This document shows positions 1 through 10,410 of a stretch of 64,000 bases of DNA, in pieces. The DNA is from Rhipidocladum racemiflorum (taxonomy: Eukaryota; Streptophyta; Magnoliopsida; Poales; Poaceae): NCBI GenBank assembly GCA_036346355.1, contig CM070577.1:78514509-78578508 (forward strand). The letters are read 5' to 3'. Position 1 is the stretch's first letter, and every line of letters starts with the position of its first letter. A program made the position numbers and the translations under genes. The notes beneath the pieces were generated by a model. That model worked only from the letters and a program-made list of their open reading frames with translations. It was not told where the DNA came from and did no database searches.

Positions 1-65
1 GTACTCCGCCTCACGCCTACTGCAAATTAACACGTGTCGAATGTTTAATTGGGTATATCCCGTTT

Positions 66-1830
66 TTAATATGTGATGGGTGCGATCCGCATTGCCGGTG
101 TGTGCATGCGCTCTGCGTACTCCTCAGCATAGCCATGTTGCACTGGCATCGCCACACCCCTGTCTAGGAGCACCGCCCGTGTGCGAGGTCTGTACCAGTC
201 AAGGTACCCAAGTGTGTCCGTCTCGTGGGCTGCGCCTGATGGGTTCCAGACGTCCTCAGTGGCCATCGAGTTCCACCTCTCAATATGCCGGCTATTCCGT
301 GCGACCCAGTTGTAGTTGTGCCCCGATGTACTCCTCCTGCGGATCAATCCAACACGTTATTAATGGTTTCCACAGTAAGCGTGAAAGTAATGTGACATGT
401 AGCGACATACCCATGGGAGCTTTCGGAGTCTGTCGGAGGCGGTGGAGGGAAAGACTGCCGGTACCCAAATTGGCGCTGAACGCGCTCCGGAGAGTATGGC
501 TCAATGGCACTCATGCACTGGAGGAAGCATTTCATCATCCAATAATGAGGCTCCCCCGTGCACAGATTGGAGATATGGCCTCCCGTCGCAACCTCCTCCG
601 TGGCCTGGGTGGAAAAGGGATCCCACATGACCTGTGCTGATGTCAGGAAGTTTAGGTCCCCCACGAGACGAGGGTAGGAGCCGCGGTCTGATTCCTGGGC
701 CCATCGGAGTCTGGCATGCATCCATTTGTAACCCAAGGTTGGCCTTGCGAGTGGATGCACGTTAGGTTCATCGACGGGCACTGGGTAGTACCGCTTTGAC
801 ACTCTTGGTCGCGCTATGGGTAGGTACGACCAGGACCACAACTGTAGAAGCAGGGGGCAACCTCCCATTATTGAAGTTGGCTGTGATCGGCGGCAGGCCG
901 CACACATCTCGCGATATGTGTTTGCGAGAACTGCCGAGCCCCAGCCGTAGAAGTCCGGTGCTGCATCTTCTCGCACCTTCTCGGCTAATTCCCGAGCGAC
1001 CCAAACGAGGTGGGGGGCAACGGAATCACCATTTCCGTTTGTAAATAAAATTCCTGCAAGGAGGAAATAGAGGTACACCTCGAAATGCCTATTTATCTGA
1101 CCAGGGTCAGCGTTTTCAGGACATGGTCCAGCCTCCAGGAGACTGTCGAGCCATGTGAAAGAGACTCCCTGATCACAGTTCCCCGTGTACGTTGTGCCAA
1201 ACCTGCATCGAAGAAAATCACATGTTAGGAAATCTCGTTAGCTCCCAGATAAGTGTGGTCAGTGTGCTTTCACATTTATTACTTTTCCTCTACATAGTTC
1301 TTCCATGCCTCTTTGGAGGGCTTGCGCACTACGAGGGGTTTACCGGAAAGTGGAAGGCCAAATAACATGGCGACATCTTTGAGGGTCACCGTCATCTCAC
1401 CGAAGGGGAGGTGGAAAGTATGCGTCTCCGGACGCCATCTGACGACCAACGCGGTGATAAGGGCCCCGTCCAGTCTAGGCATCGGGGTCCACTGGCCCCT
1501 TCCTTCGTATGCTCCACGCACCATAAATGCGAAAGCTAACAGGCCCGTCCGTCCCAGGCCGTATATGAATTGAGGGTCCAATCTCTTAATGTTACGGGAG
1601 CCACGCATGCGGAGAGTGTTAAGCTGCAAGGACAAAGCAAGTAAACGTACTGAGCATAACGAAAGGTGCGTACGCTTGCGATACGTTACGACAGTGTAGT
1701 AATGACGTTACCGTCTGGCCGGAGGCCCACTTCCGGGCCCTGTGGTCATCATCATACTTCGATCGCAATAGCTCTGGCAACTCCATCACAAGCCTGCATA
1801 ATCTCCAGGGAATGAAACAATGAAATACAA
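66..1830 (-). pseudogene. Plant mobile domain (PMD, MAIN/MAIL-like) gene, multi-exon, broken near its 3' end
   Basis: Resembles the aminotransferase-like plant mobile domain family (PF10536). On the minus strand three exon-like blocks can be read. Around 1,713-1,830 encodes ...ELLRSKYDDDHRARKWAS... and ends at a gt. The block 1,279-1,635 encodes ...LDPQFIYGLGRTGLLAF... and ...MTVTLKDVAMLFGLPLSGKP, the typical PMD core. The block about 344-1,203 follows an ag acceptor and carries ...DPGQINRHFEVYLYFLL... and ...YSPERVQRQFGYRQ. The last part, 66-347 (...RNSRHIERWNSM...), lies in a different frame, so there is a frameshift or unrecognised intron near 345. PMD proteins occur as host silencing or development factors (MAIN, MAIL1) and inside transposons. 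Position directly behind a MULE transposase on the same strand favours the transposon version. Catalytic function is unknown for this domain. Confidence 0.65.
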
Positions 1831-2175
1831 AAAAATAACATCAGAAGAAATTACAAAACCACTGTACATACCCAAAGAAATTTAGGTTCATAAATTACAT
1901 AACTGAAATTTCACGAAGAGAATGCAAAATGAAGGTAGTAGGAAGATGTTGCATGTCTAATGCGTATAGTTGAAATATTACATTGGACAACATCACCCTC
2001 TGTTTGGGCAGCCTCTACGGTCATGCCCTGTCTGCTTGAAGATGCGACAACGCCGAAGGCCATCGTCTCGCTGAGACGCATCCATGTCACCCTCAAACCG
2101 CGCGGAACGCGGTCTACCCGGCGTATCGCGCCTTAGTGTGGGGTACGGGAGCCACGTAGGGGGTTCGGAGGTCTT

Positions 2176-4661
2176 TTAGTTCGTGCCGATGTTGAACGGT
2201 TCGAAATGCCCTGTCCATATTGCTCTAACGGCATCCATACGGTAGTACGGTGTGACATATTGTGTGCCGTCGTTGTCCCCCATATCACGGCACGCTGCTA
2301 GCACGTGCGAGCAGGGGATGTGCTCTAGGCGAGGCTTGTTGCATGAGCAGGTCGCCTCATACAGCCGAGCTGGCATCTACGGTTTGTGTCCCCGCGGAGT
2401 ATCCCGAGCGGTGCTTGCGCTTGCACTCGGCGAGAAAAATATTCTGCGCGAGGTCCATCATGCGCGTGCGGGTGGAATTGAGCTTTCTGCGTACGACGCT
2501 GCAACAAGCCCTCGACACGGGAGCGAAAGGTTGAGCCGCAGTTGTACGCCGCCCTTGGGCATCAACAAAGTATTTCGCGGTCCTAAAAATGTGAGCTCAA
2601 TGATTGGGCAAATGGGTAGGCAACGAGTCCCCATGACACATTGTTGTACGACTCGGCAAAGTTAAATCGTCATGATGGAGTATCTGCAGAAGATAAGCAT
2701 ACCGCTTAGGTGCAAAATAGTCTTGATCAAATGATGTGGTACCGTACTAGAGAGGGCATTATCTTACCGAGCACCGTTTGTATCGTGCGCCCAGGCCCAT
2801 CTCTCAGCGAGTTTACAAGCTATCCATTGAGCGAATGTCATCTTGCGCCGTACGGAGACCTCCGAGCCACCAATTACCTGTGTGCCCTCCATGGTCTCTT
2901 CCGCCACCAGTTCCTTTGAGCGCTCCTTCAGCTGGTTAAATATCGTATCGAACTTGCGCAGTTGGTTTTGCATGCATAGGGTTTTGAATAGCTTCACCAT
3001 GTTCTTGTTCCTGCACATGGTGTACAGGTTCGCCCCCAGGTGACGCATGCACCATCTACGCTGGACGTGTCTCCACAGGCAAGGGCAATCTTCATCTTCC
3101 GTCATTCTATCGAGGGCGTTCAGCAGCCCTGCATTACGGTCCGATACGACGCACACCCCGGCCCTATCCCGCACCACACGGGTCTTCACCAGGGACAGGA
3201 ACCAGAACCAGCTATCGTTGCTTTCGCTCTCGACCACGGCGAATGCCAGCAGTAGTAGCTGGTTGTTTGCATCGGTAGCTAGGGCGGTAAGAAGGGTGCC
3301 ATTGTACTGGCCGGATAGAAATGTCCCATCCACGCATATAACAGGACGGCGATTCTTTGAATGCCACGATGCATGGACGAGCGCCCGAGAACACCCCTGA
3401 GGAGGTAGTAGTGTTCGAGCGGTCGATCCATCGGGAAGCTGCACGGTTCAACGGCAATAGCATATTCGAGCCGGGTTTGTTGCGGCTATCCGCCTCGATG
3501 GCGTGGAGCCCAATTGAATGACTCCATAAAACTACCAAACATCATTTTCAAAGCCATCCGCTTTGCTCGCCAAGCTTTGTAGGTAGGTTATGGATATCCC
3601 TGTCTGTTACGCACCTCGGCAATTATGGTTGCGGGCCTGAGACTAAGGTCGGCCTTCAAAGACGTCTAACAGGATTTGGCGCGATGAATCTTGATTTCAC
3701 CACGCCGCTTGTGTTCGAACAAGCGCCTCTGTGCATGTAATGCGGTGTGTACCGCCGTATAATGAAATGGTGTTGATGTTTAGGCGCTGAGCACGAACAT
3801 AGTATCCGTGATCTGCCCTTTCTTACATATAAGCTCGAAGCAAGTCTTGTTCGGCGATGCCTGTGATGGTCACGCCAGGGTCACCGCAGCGTAATTAGTG
3901 CAGAAGTGCATCGCCGTCCTTTGTGGCGAACTCCTGGTCGAAGTTCTATGTCGCTATGGTCTTGCCCACGCTTAGAAATATCCTCCAAGCGGGCCACAAC
4001 CACGGTCGGCCGGGTTCGACAAGTGCAAAATGCGATTCTGGCCCGGTCCTCATCTTCGTCAGGACCATCACCGTAAGTAGGGTGAGGGTCATCCCTTAGG
4101 GCATCCGCATCAACCTCGAGGGCCAGGCGCATCCGTCTCGCTTGATCCTGCCAAGCCCCTTGGCCAGGGGACTTGCTGCGAGCACATGGCAATTTCCTCT
4201 TCGGGCTCGGGTTGTTCGTCCGCATTGACCCCCATGTCCTCCTCCTAGGCTCGGCTCGTCCCTGCCTCCCCAGCGGGGGTGCGAGGGACCAGCTTCACGT
4301 AAACACCTAGTGCGAACCCTTCCTGTGCGGCCTTCTCCATGTAGAACTGCCAGGCACTCGTTCTATGGAGCTCGAATAGGCTGTACACGTAAAGCAAGCT
4401 ATTTGGCACTACATGTGGCCTAACCCCATCTACCACGAGCTTGTACAATGTACGGTCAACACTAAGAGCGCGTGCAGCCGCTCTTGCTACTGTACGCAAC
4501 TCTATCGGTGGATTTACAGTTGTCTCTATGTGTGCGCAATTATGCATGCTGACAAATGGGCCCTGCAAATTTGCGGGCTCCCCCCCGTGCCATATATGAA
4601 GTGGAATCGCCATCGAGGACTGTAGCATTACATAATTGTAGTCATCAATAATTGCACACAT
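2176..4661 (-). pseudogene. MULE transposase (mudrA-like), frameshifted
   Basis: Cut-and-paste transposase of the Mutator superfamily. The N-terminal segment 4,245-4,661 (138 aa, ...LYKLVVDGVRPHVVPNSLLY...) resembles the PB1-like N-terminal region of MuDR proteins. The MuDR DNA-binding region (3,540-3,880) and the DDE domain follow. The segment 2,764-3,444 (226 aa) shows the MULE core: RPVICVDGTFLSG with the first catalytic Asp at residue 39, then VCVVSDRNAGLLNAL with the second Asp, and the CMRHLGANLY signature. The C-terminal piece 2,176-2,376 contains ATCSCNKPRLEHIPCSHVLAAC, trimmed here to CSCNKPRLEHIPCSH, a SWIM zinc finger (CxC...CxH). Several frame changes separate these parts, including near 3,450, 3,540 and 2,700, so no intact protein can be made. 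Confidence 0.8.
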
Positions 4662-5580
4662 GCACCGCCAATTGTTTTGCTATTCGATAAACATCTTGAA
4701 ACATATTGTCACTACTCAATATTTTAATTACGAATGAAGTAATGTTATGGTTACGTACGGTTCCAATGTATGACAACATATAATTAAATATATATGTTAT
4801 ATAATATAATATTGTAGGATCGAAGTATACGAATATAGCAATCAGAGGGGGGGTGAATGATTGTGCGGAAGCTAAAACCAAATTCTTGATCTATTAAAAG
4901 TTCACCCCAAAACAGAACCAAATAATTGCCTCGTTTTCGACAAAAATAGAATGATAGAGGTTCGGTAAAATGCGAATTCCTGGAGATCCAACCGTCGGAT
5001 CGATCTCAAAATTTGGACACAAGAAACTAGATTCTAGTACGAATCGAACCCAAAAAGAATCAGCTCGATCGGACTTACGGATCAAAAGTTATAAGCTTCG
5101 CAAGTTTCTTTGTTTCGAACTTGACGAAAATCAATCTAATCGAAACTTGTAGATTGATCAAGAACAACAAAAGATTTATCAACAAAACTTTGAGGAACAC
5201 TAGATCAATACCCTAGAGAGGTTTTTGATGAATCAAATCAAGATGACACTCAAAAAACAATAACCAATCTAGAACTAGAACAAGTATGCAAACAAGAACC
5301 AAAAGAGAATATTGTAGCACACAAGGAACTAGAAGAATTGATCTTTATTTCTTTTGTCTAAAGTACTCCCATCAAAAGAGTACAAACCCTAAAATTTGAG
5401 CCCAAGGCTCTATGCGCCTAGCTCTCCTGAATTCGATGCCCTTCAACAGGAGACAACCCCTCCTATTTAAAGGACCAACCCACAAGGAGTTACGAATACA
5501 ATTCCTATTCCTAGAAGGAATGCAGTATCCAACACAACTCTACTTGGCCCAACCTGGCCGAGTACAACTCTTACGCCAGC

Positions 5581-5702
5581 GTGTATGGCAACCCTACCAT
5601 ACTCACGTGACTAACACTTTGCACGCGTATGGCCACCTGCCATACTCACGTGACTAACACTTTGCACGCGAATGACCTCCTGCCATTCTCACGTGACTAA
5701 CC
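5581..5702. repeat. Three 43-bp repeats, each with a CACGTG G-box, in the LTR
   Basis: CTCACGTGACTAAC recurs at about 5,602, 5,645 and 5,688, so CACGTG is spaced by about 43 bp. The same array is in the other LTR (CACGTG at about 11,202, 11,249 and 11,292), with indels between units. In element orientation it lies roughly 140-230 bp upstream of the TATA-like box, where an enhancer would sit. Confidence 0.8.
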
Positions 5703-6049
5703 ATTCTTCATGTGCACCATTCTCTTAGCCCGAACGTCCCGCATGACATCCTTGACCACCAAGACCTCAGTTCCTCCTGAACCTAGTCCCGAACCTCAGT
5801 TCCTCCATGAACCTAGTTCCGGTCCCGTCATCAACCACGTTCGTCTTCGAGCAATACCTGCACATGAACAAACCACAAAACAATTCCGAGCACAAGTCCA
5901 CGACTTGACTCACATCAATCCATGCAAATACTCACACGAGCATTGCATAAAGTCCACTTCAAAAGAAGCATCATGAAATTCTCAAAAATTTCATAATCCC
6001 AAAAATGAATCAAACACAATTCCAATTTTGCTCAAAACCCTAATCGAGC

Positions 6050-6302
6050 AAAAACGCATTCACGACGGACAAGGAAATATGGTCCGGCGTACACATGAAA
6101 AAGTCACTCAAGAAGCCATTCACGACGGACCAACAAAATCGGTCCGGTGTACAAGTGAAAGTATCGGTTTCAAGAAGAAATCATTCCGGCGAAAACACGT
6201 TCACGACAGACTAAAAGAAATCAGTCCGTCGTACATGCGAAATCAATCCTCAAAAAGCCGTTCATGACTTACCAAAGAAATTGGTCCGACGTACATGCAA
6301 AA
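6050..6302. repeat. Four imperfect ~62-bp repeats in the LTR
   Basis: The motif TTCACGACGGAC ... GGTCCGxCGTACATG recurs four times (about 6,058, 6,118, 6,199 and 6,261), each unit able to fold through GACGGAC/GTCCG. The other LTR carries an identical array at 11,655-11,900. They are LTR-internal repeats in the outer, probably U3, part of the LTR. Confidence 0.75.
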
Positions 6303-6664
6303 CTTACTGGTTTGAGAGTTTGGTCCGGCACAAAAGATGACTTCACTGTTTGCTGTCAAATTGTCAGATGCTCATTTTGCAAATTCAATTCTAAGCCAAT
6401 TTTTCAGCACATGATTTCACAATCTCCCCCTTGATGAAAACATTGGCAACACCACTTAGAATTGAACATTTGGCATTCACTTTACAAAAGATTTTGAAAT
6501 CCAAAGGATCAAAGACCAAAGTAAGAAAACACAGAATTCCCCCTTTGACCAAAAAGCAAAACAAAATCTCCCCCTGAGAAGGAAAATGTGTGTGAATGTG
6601 CAATGTGCCCAAAAATTTCAAAATTCTCCAAACTTCTTCCAAAATTCTCAAATTTCCAAAAACA

Positions 6665-6681
6665 ACTCCCCCTTTTTTCTT
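6665..6681 (-). other. Polypurine tract next to the 3' LTR
   Basis: The plus strand reads ACTCCCCCTTTTTTC, so the minus strand is a purine-rich AAAAAAGGGGGAGT just before the LTR start. This is the expected plus-strand priming site. Several similar CTCCCCCTT motifs occur between 6,420 and 6,720, so the exact functional copy is inferred from the LTR end. Confidence 0.55.
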
Positions 6682-7063
6682 AAACTTTTCAACGATTCCC
6701 AAATTTCTCCCCCTTTGACAATGGATTCATCAAGAGTACAAAAGAGAGAACAGGTTCAAAATTTTTCCTGTAGCAAATATTTCACAAGGAGAAACAAGGG
6801 AGTGCCAAGATAGAAAAAGATGAGCTCATTCGATCATATAACCTTATATATCACATAATATGCAAAATACATGATCTTGATGTGATTTTAACAAGTTAGG
6901 GAATGACATGCATCTCCATCTCAATTCAGTCAACTATAGCCAAGTACTAAGCAAAACCTTTAGTAGAAAAAGGCTCAAAGTTAAAGCAACTAACAACTCT
7001 GGGCGAGCAAGTAGTTTCAACTCCAATCTAGTAAACCAATTTAATCTTTAAAATAGTAAACTG

Positions 7064-7165
7064 CATGTGGCATGCTTGAAGCATACTTCTTTTATTTCCT
7101 TGAAGTGGCATGCTTGAAGCATACATCTTGTCTTTGAGGGAATGGCATGCTTGAAGCATACATCT
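7064..7165. repeat. Three palindromic repeats (TGGCATGCTTGAAGCATAC)
   Basis: Identical 19-bp copies at 7,068, 7,106 and 7,143, at 38- and 37-bp intervals. Each contains ATGCTT-G-AAGCAT, an inverted repeat with a one-base centre. They lie in the non-coding segment between pol and the 3' LTR of the SIRE-type element. Confidence 0.85.
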
Positions 7166-7559
7166 TATCTTTTAGGGAAAGCATTCCTGAAGCTCATAAC
7201 TTGAGGCTTTTGCTTTTAACAACCCTTTTTTATTGATTCCCTTTTCTTTTCATTTTTCTTTGATTGTAAACATGCAAGGAGATTAAAAGGACTTTTGAAA
7301 GAGTAAAGCTGAAAACACACTTGCTTCATAGCCCAAATTTGTCAAGAAGATTCAATAACAAGCCTAGAAGAGTAAGATATCACAGAGTATTTAGCTATAG
7401 GCAATCAGTCCAGGGAATTCTACAATGTCATTTTTAGTTCAAGTGAGACAATTAGATTATCATATATTAGCCCAATTACATAACATATAAAGAAATATGA
7501 TAAAGTGAGCTCATCAAGTGAAAGAACTTGGCAAGGAAACTCCCCCTCAAAACAAACCC

Positions 7560-8155
7560 ATTAGATGTACAATCCCAAGTTCTCCCCGAATAAAAGCAAA
7601 ACGAGAAGAAGACAAAGGTTTTGAAAAAATGTCTGCCAATTGATGTTCAGTATCCACATGGTGAAGCACAATATTTTCTTTTTCAACATGATCTCTAAGA
7701 AAGTGAAATCCAATATCAATATGCTCAAGAAAGGGGATTACTCAAGAGGTGGCACGAACCAAATCAATTCAACATCTTCCAAAGTCAACATCAGAATAAG
7801 CTCTTAAACTAATGCATAAGGAAGCAAAAAGCCAAATGCCAAAATCTTGAGTACCATGGAGATACCTGAAAATTCACTTGACCGTTTGTTGATGTGAAGC
7901 ACGTGGGAAGAGTCTCTCATGTAAACCTCCAATTATCTTATCCTCAACAGCATCATCATCTTTATGAACAAAGACACTCTCCCCCTGAACAGATGCACCT
8001 GTACCTGCATCATTTGGACTAGTGCCTTTTGCGAAAACAGAAGTGGAAGAAGTATATTCAAAAGCAACACTTTTAGCATGAGATGCACGAGTGAAGAAGA
8101 ACCAAAACTTATCACTGAACATATGAAGCGAGCATCCGAAATTCACTAGCCACAT
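7560..8155 (-). pseudogene. Copia pol remnant: protease start joined to RNase H end
   Basis: The minus strand at 8,100-8,155 encodes WLVNFGCSLHM, a decayed form of the Copia protease active site where Asp-Ser-Gly would be expected. Within about 250 bp the reading continues into WIFRYLHGTQDFGIW and then ADIFSKPL, motifs that in an intact element lie at the end of reverse transcriptase/RNase H more than 2 kb away. Integrase and nearly all of reverse transcriptase are therefore missing by deletion. The element could move only with enzymes supplied by a relative. Confidence 0.75.
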
Positions 8156-8159
8156 GTTC

Positions 8160-10370
8160 TCCTTCCTCGCGTGAGAAGCCTACATAGAAGCAGAAAGTGT
8201 CGAGGTCTCGGTACTGGGGTTAGAAATAAGATGTTTAGGAATCCAAAGATCTTGAGACACCTGACGCTGCTTGGTAGGCACAACACGAGCATTCTTATGC
8301 ACAAAGATAGATTTGTCTTTTCCCGTGTTCTTACCAACAAAAGGTGTTTGCATCACTCTAGGCGCATAAAAATATGCTTTGCTGAAATTTGACCTAGCCT
8401 TAGTTCTTTCCTTCTTTTGTTGTTTGGCTAGTCTAAAGCAAAAATCTACTAAGTGTCCATCTCTACCACATTGAGTGCACGTGTACTTGACATGATGTTT
8501 AGCTTTAACAAGAAAGGCACATTTTGCATTCATCATAGTAGAAGATAAAACCACAGATTGAAAAGCAATTTTCTTAGGTTCATTAGATAACTCAATTTTG
8601 CAAGGAGCTGAACAACGGTCTGAGGTTTAGTTTCATATGTGGCATAAGGATCAAAACCTAAACCTCTCTTATTTGTGCTAACCTTAGATTGATCCAAAAT
8701 CATGTTCAACTTTTTCTTGCCATTAGTGAAACGTTCCAAAGAATTTTGCAAGTAATCAACTTTCTTAGCAAGAGTTAAACAATTATTGCAAGGAATATTG
8801 ACCTTCCCTTTCTGTTTACGACAAGTAGAGCATGAAAGAACCTCATGAGTAAGCAGATTATCAGTCAATTGAGAAACCCTAGCATTTGCATCTTTCATAA
8901 TTCAAGAGTTGAGCATTTAGAACAAGAAGTTGAACCATGCAAATCATCAGTGGAACAGCTAGCATGTTTAACATGTTTCTCATTTTTCTCATTTAGATGC
9001 AACAGAAGAGCGTGTTCTTTCCTAAGGAAGGTGAGCTCATTGTAAATTAAGTCACATGATTTGCATGTATCATCATCAGGAATCAAAGTCTTAAGTCTAG
9101 TAATTTCAGCATTCAATGACTCCACAAGAATATCATGTTTCTTAATTTTTCTATCACGTTTGTCAAGCAATTTTCCAAGACGGGCAGACATGACATTGGC
9201 TAATTCATCATAGGAAGGATCTACCTCATTGAAGTCATTTGTCGTTGTCGTCCTCAGTAAAGCTGTTGCTGCTTTTAGCCATGAGACACAACCCCGTCAA
9301 CTCATGCTTGCTTGGAGTTGCATCGTCCTCACTGCTCCCTGAATCCACATCGCTCAAATTGACTTGTTCAAGAGCAGAAAGAACTCGGTGGACAACTTTG
9401 CTGTTGATGAAGCTCTTCTTCTTTCTATTACTTGAAGAGAACTTCTTCTCTTTTCTTCTGTCGTTGTCCTTCTCCCTTGATGCTTTACCTGCAAGTTTAG
9501 GACAGTTTGGACGAATATGGTCGAGATCACCACACTCATAGCATCTTGGAGGGCCATCACCACCTCTCTTTCTCATTCTCACATTTTGTAAAGCTTTGTT
9601 AAAGCGAGAAGAGAGTAGTGACAAGTCTTCTTCTAGGAATTGCTCAATCTGTTCATCGGTTAGTGAAGACAAGAAAGATAGAGCAAAGCTTGAAGCAGCA
9701 CCATTATGAGATATGCTAGATTGAGATGTCAAAGCAATTGATTTATGATCATTCTTTCTAGCAAGAATATCTAATTCATGAGTTTTCAACTTGGAATAAA
9801 GAACGTCTAAGGTAAGTGTACTCATGACAGTAGATTCTCTAATGGATGTAACTTTCATCTCCCAAATAGACATGTCTAAAGCACCAAGCAATTTTCTAGC
9901 ATTAGCGACATCATCAAAAGCTAACTCCAACAAAGACGAAGATTACTAAGAATTTTATTGAAGCGTGCAAAAAAGTCATCTAGCGACTCACAGGGTTTCA
10001 TCTCAAATCGCATGTATTCTTTTGTAAAGATCTTGTGAACCTCTTTAATAGTGTTAGAACCCTCATGGTAATCACAAAGAGATTTCCATACCTCATATGC
10101 TTGGATCGAAGATGAATCACCACGATCGAAATCGCTCGTCCCAAGCCTTGGATGATCAAGTTGCGCGCCTTCTTTGTTTGCTTCAACATGTGTGCGATTA
10201 GTGTCGTTGACGTTGTCGTTTGCAGGGACTTCATATGGCTTGTAGACCTTCTCCCAAATTGCGAATCCCTGAGCTTGGATGAACGCCTCCATCTTGGCCT
10301 TCCAAAACTGAAAATCAACACCATTGAACACACAAGGTTTTGTCGAATAATGATCTATTGATCTAATCAC
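8160..10370 (-). pseudogene. Copia gag polyprotein of the SIRE-type element, frameshifted
   Basis: Nucleocapsid/capsid protein that packages the element RNA. The start at 10,370 follows the primer-binding site by about 25 nt. The segment 9,921-10,370 (149 aa) has the plant Copia gag opening (CVFNGVDFQFWKAKMEAF) and then the UBN2-type region (YEVWKSLCDYHEGSN). The segment 9,235-9,933 (232 aa) ends in a CCHC knuckle CYECGDLDHIRPNC (CX2CX4HX4C) and a basic, Ser-rich tail. Downstream pieces 8,895-9,191 and 8,533-8,898 form a coiled-coil, Cys-containing extension typical of SIRE gags, and 8,180-8,554 carries a second knuckle CTQCGRDGHLVDFC. Frame changes near 9,930, 9,200, 8,895 and 8,550 break the reading frame. 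Confidence 0.8.
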
Positions 10371-10392
10371 CGATTAAGATAGATTAGAAAAA

Positions 10393-10410
10393 CCTTGCTC
10401 TGATACCACT
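10393..10410 (-). other. Primer-binding site, initiator tRNA-Met type
   Basis: The minus strand reads TGGTATCAGAGCAAGG directly inside the 5' LTR. This is the canonical plant Copia primer-binding site, complementary to the 3' end of initiator tRNA-Met. It fixes the element's orientation. Confidence 0.9.

Larger units (their letters stand above)
1..4812 (-). mobile_element. Mutator-like element (MULE) with transposase and plant mobile domain gene, partial
   Basis: Minus-strand DNA transposon remnant that enters the window already begun. Reading leftwards from about 4,661 it encodes an N-terminal mudrA-type region, a MULE catalytic domain, a SWIM-type zinc finger, and then a separate PMD gene on the same strand down to position 66. 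The gene order and shared strand fit PMD-carrying MULEs known from plants. The terminal inverted repeats and 9-11 bp target duplication could not be located: the left end lies outside the window and the right flank is abutted at 4,813 by an LTR retrotransposon. The element boundaries are therefore inferred. Confidence 0.65.
4813..6664 (-). repeat. 3' LTR of the SIRE-type Copia element
   Basis: Starts TGTAGGATCG on the plus strand and is placed to end at ...CCAAAAACA (6,664), giving TG...CA ends. The next bases, ACTCCCCCTTTTTTC, are the complement of a polypurine tract. Similarity with the right-hand copy can be followed to 6,624/12,221. The LTR holds two internal tandem arrays and a TATA-like CTATTTAAAG. 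Confidence 0.85.

Noticed and set aside
80..1044. Plus-strand open frames opposite the PMD gene
   Set aside because: They are shadows of the minus-strand exons and show no domain of their own.
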